A stretch of DNA of 64,000 bases from Salegentibacter tibetensis (GTDB lineage: Bacteria; Bacteroidota; Bacteroidia; Flavobacteriales; Flavobacteriaceae). The position numbers were made by a program, and so were the translations under genes. Shown here piece by piece: positions 63,560 through 64,000 of the stretch (positions are counted from its first letter, which is position 1; every line of letters begins with the position of its first letter). The notes under the pieces were generated by a model. That model ran no database searches and was not told the DNA's origin. It saw nothing but the letters and a program-made list of their open reading frames with translations. Location: positions 62,001 to 126,000 of the forward strand of contig NZ_JAIQZA010000004.1 of assembly GCF_020164485.1 (NCBI RefSeq). Reading direction: 5' to 3'.

Positions 63560-63905
63560 CTGGGACTTTTTTACAGTTTTAAGAGCAACCAGGATTACTA
63601 TAGCGTCAAAAACCTGAAGTTTCTTTTATTTTTTATTCCTATCTTAAAGTTAAGGGCTTTAGGAAGATATGAAAATTAAGTGAACTTTAATTGCTGAAAA
63701 AATTAGAAACTTATGGCACTTCATACCCTTACCGTTTTTATTAAGAGGGTGAAGAAAAATTTAGAGCATTCAGGAGCAAAGCGAGGATCGTAAAAAGCAA
63801 CAGCTAATTTCAAAGCTTCGCTAAACATTCGCATTATTTAACACATTCGGCCTTGCTGTTTTTTTCCTTGTTGTTTAACTTATAATTAGCAACAAAAACT
63901 TCAAT
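63560..63905. other. Divergent intergenic region
   Basis: This AT-rich gap between the TrkA-C gene (minus) and the last, partial gene (plus) shows no open frame or repeat of note. No clean TAnnTTTG promoter box is visible. Confidence 0.4.
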
Positions 63906-64000
63906 ATGAAGCAACAGCTAAAAATTCTAATCTTCGGGATACTGGTTTCCGTTTTCGGATTTTCCTGTAATTCCCAAAGCAAACATACTATGGATCTAAA
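63906..64000 (+). CDS. Start of a lipoprotein gene (partial)
   Basis: The first 31 codons read MKQQLKILIFGILVSVFGFSC NSQSKHTMDL (space added), a lipoprotein signal with Cys21, and run into the window end. Nothing can be said about its function. Its ATG is preceded by AT-rich DNA. Confidence 0.65.
   Translation, partial: MKQQLKILIFGILVSVFGFSCNSQSKHTMDL

Overview
The window looks like chromosomal DNA of a Bacteroidota bacterium, most likely a marine or halophilic member of the Flavobacteriaceae. The evidence is a SusC/SusD pair, a Lacal_2735-type small protein, promoters of the TTG-N20/21-TAnnTTTG type, weak Shine-Dalgarno sequences, abundant lipoproteins and flavobacterial-style intergenic repeats. 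Genus-level placement (Gramella/Salegentibacter-like) is only an impression. There are no tRNAs, rRNAs, CRISPR arrays or insertion-sequence transposases.

Layout. (1) 1-7 kb: the tail of a surface protein, a patatin phospholipase, an endolysin-like M15 peptidase, a glycerophosphodiesterase lipoprotein, a small Lacal_2735 protein and a cytoplasmic PAS histidine kinase. (2) 7.3-15.6 kb: a compact polysaccharide utilization locus (LacI regulator, SusC, SusD, secreted GH130 mannosidase/phosphorylase, sugar porter). A perfect 14-bp LacI-type palindrome sits just downstream of the predicted susC promoter. (3) 15.9-31.4 kb: an accessory island. It holds a 1313-aa multi-pass membrane sensor with a P-loop NTPase domain, a small lipoprotein, a VAO-type FAD oxidase, a convergent TIR-domain protein, and a four-gene unit (coiled-coil lipoprotein, 98-aa protein, DUF5995 protein, 1812-aa protein). 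The 1812-aa protein joins two lipase-like alpha/beta-hydrolase domains to a CHAT (caspase-like) protease and a helical-repeat tail. This island is the best candidate for an undescribed system. (4) 32.5-56.6 kb: a Wzx/Wzy-type capsule or exopolysaccharide locus. It contains manC, gmd, fcl, an AT-rich cassette (flippase, glycosyltransferases, polymerase, acyltransferase, WecG-type transferase), a WecA-like initiating transferase, Wza, a Wzc tyrosine kinase and Wzi. It is interrupted by repeat-rich DNA, by two solitary nuclease-fold genes (GxxExxY and DUF559) each bracketed by its own repeats, and by a decayed second copy of the fcl 3' end. (5) 56.6-64 kb: a subtilisin-like lipoprotein, an AraC regulator, a voltage-sensor-like membrane protein carrying a metzincin-like motif whose catalytic Glu is Gln, an endonuclease/exonuclease/phosphatase-fold membrane protein, a TrkA-C membrane protein, and the start of a lipoprotein gene.

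How the parts work together. The PUL genes form one regulated uptake-and-cleavage unit. The capsule genes give GDP-fucose synthesis, lipid-linked repeat assembly, flipping, polymerization, export and surface attachment. The accessory island combines domain types (TIR, CHAT, P-loop NTPase with sensor domains, lipase-like hydrolases) that recur in bacterial defence and cell-death systems. Its function here is inferred from domain content only.
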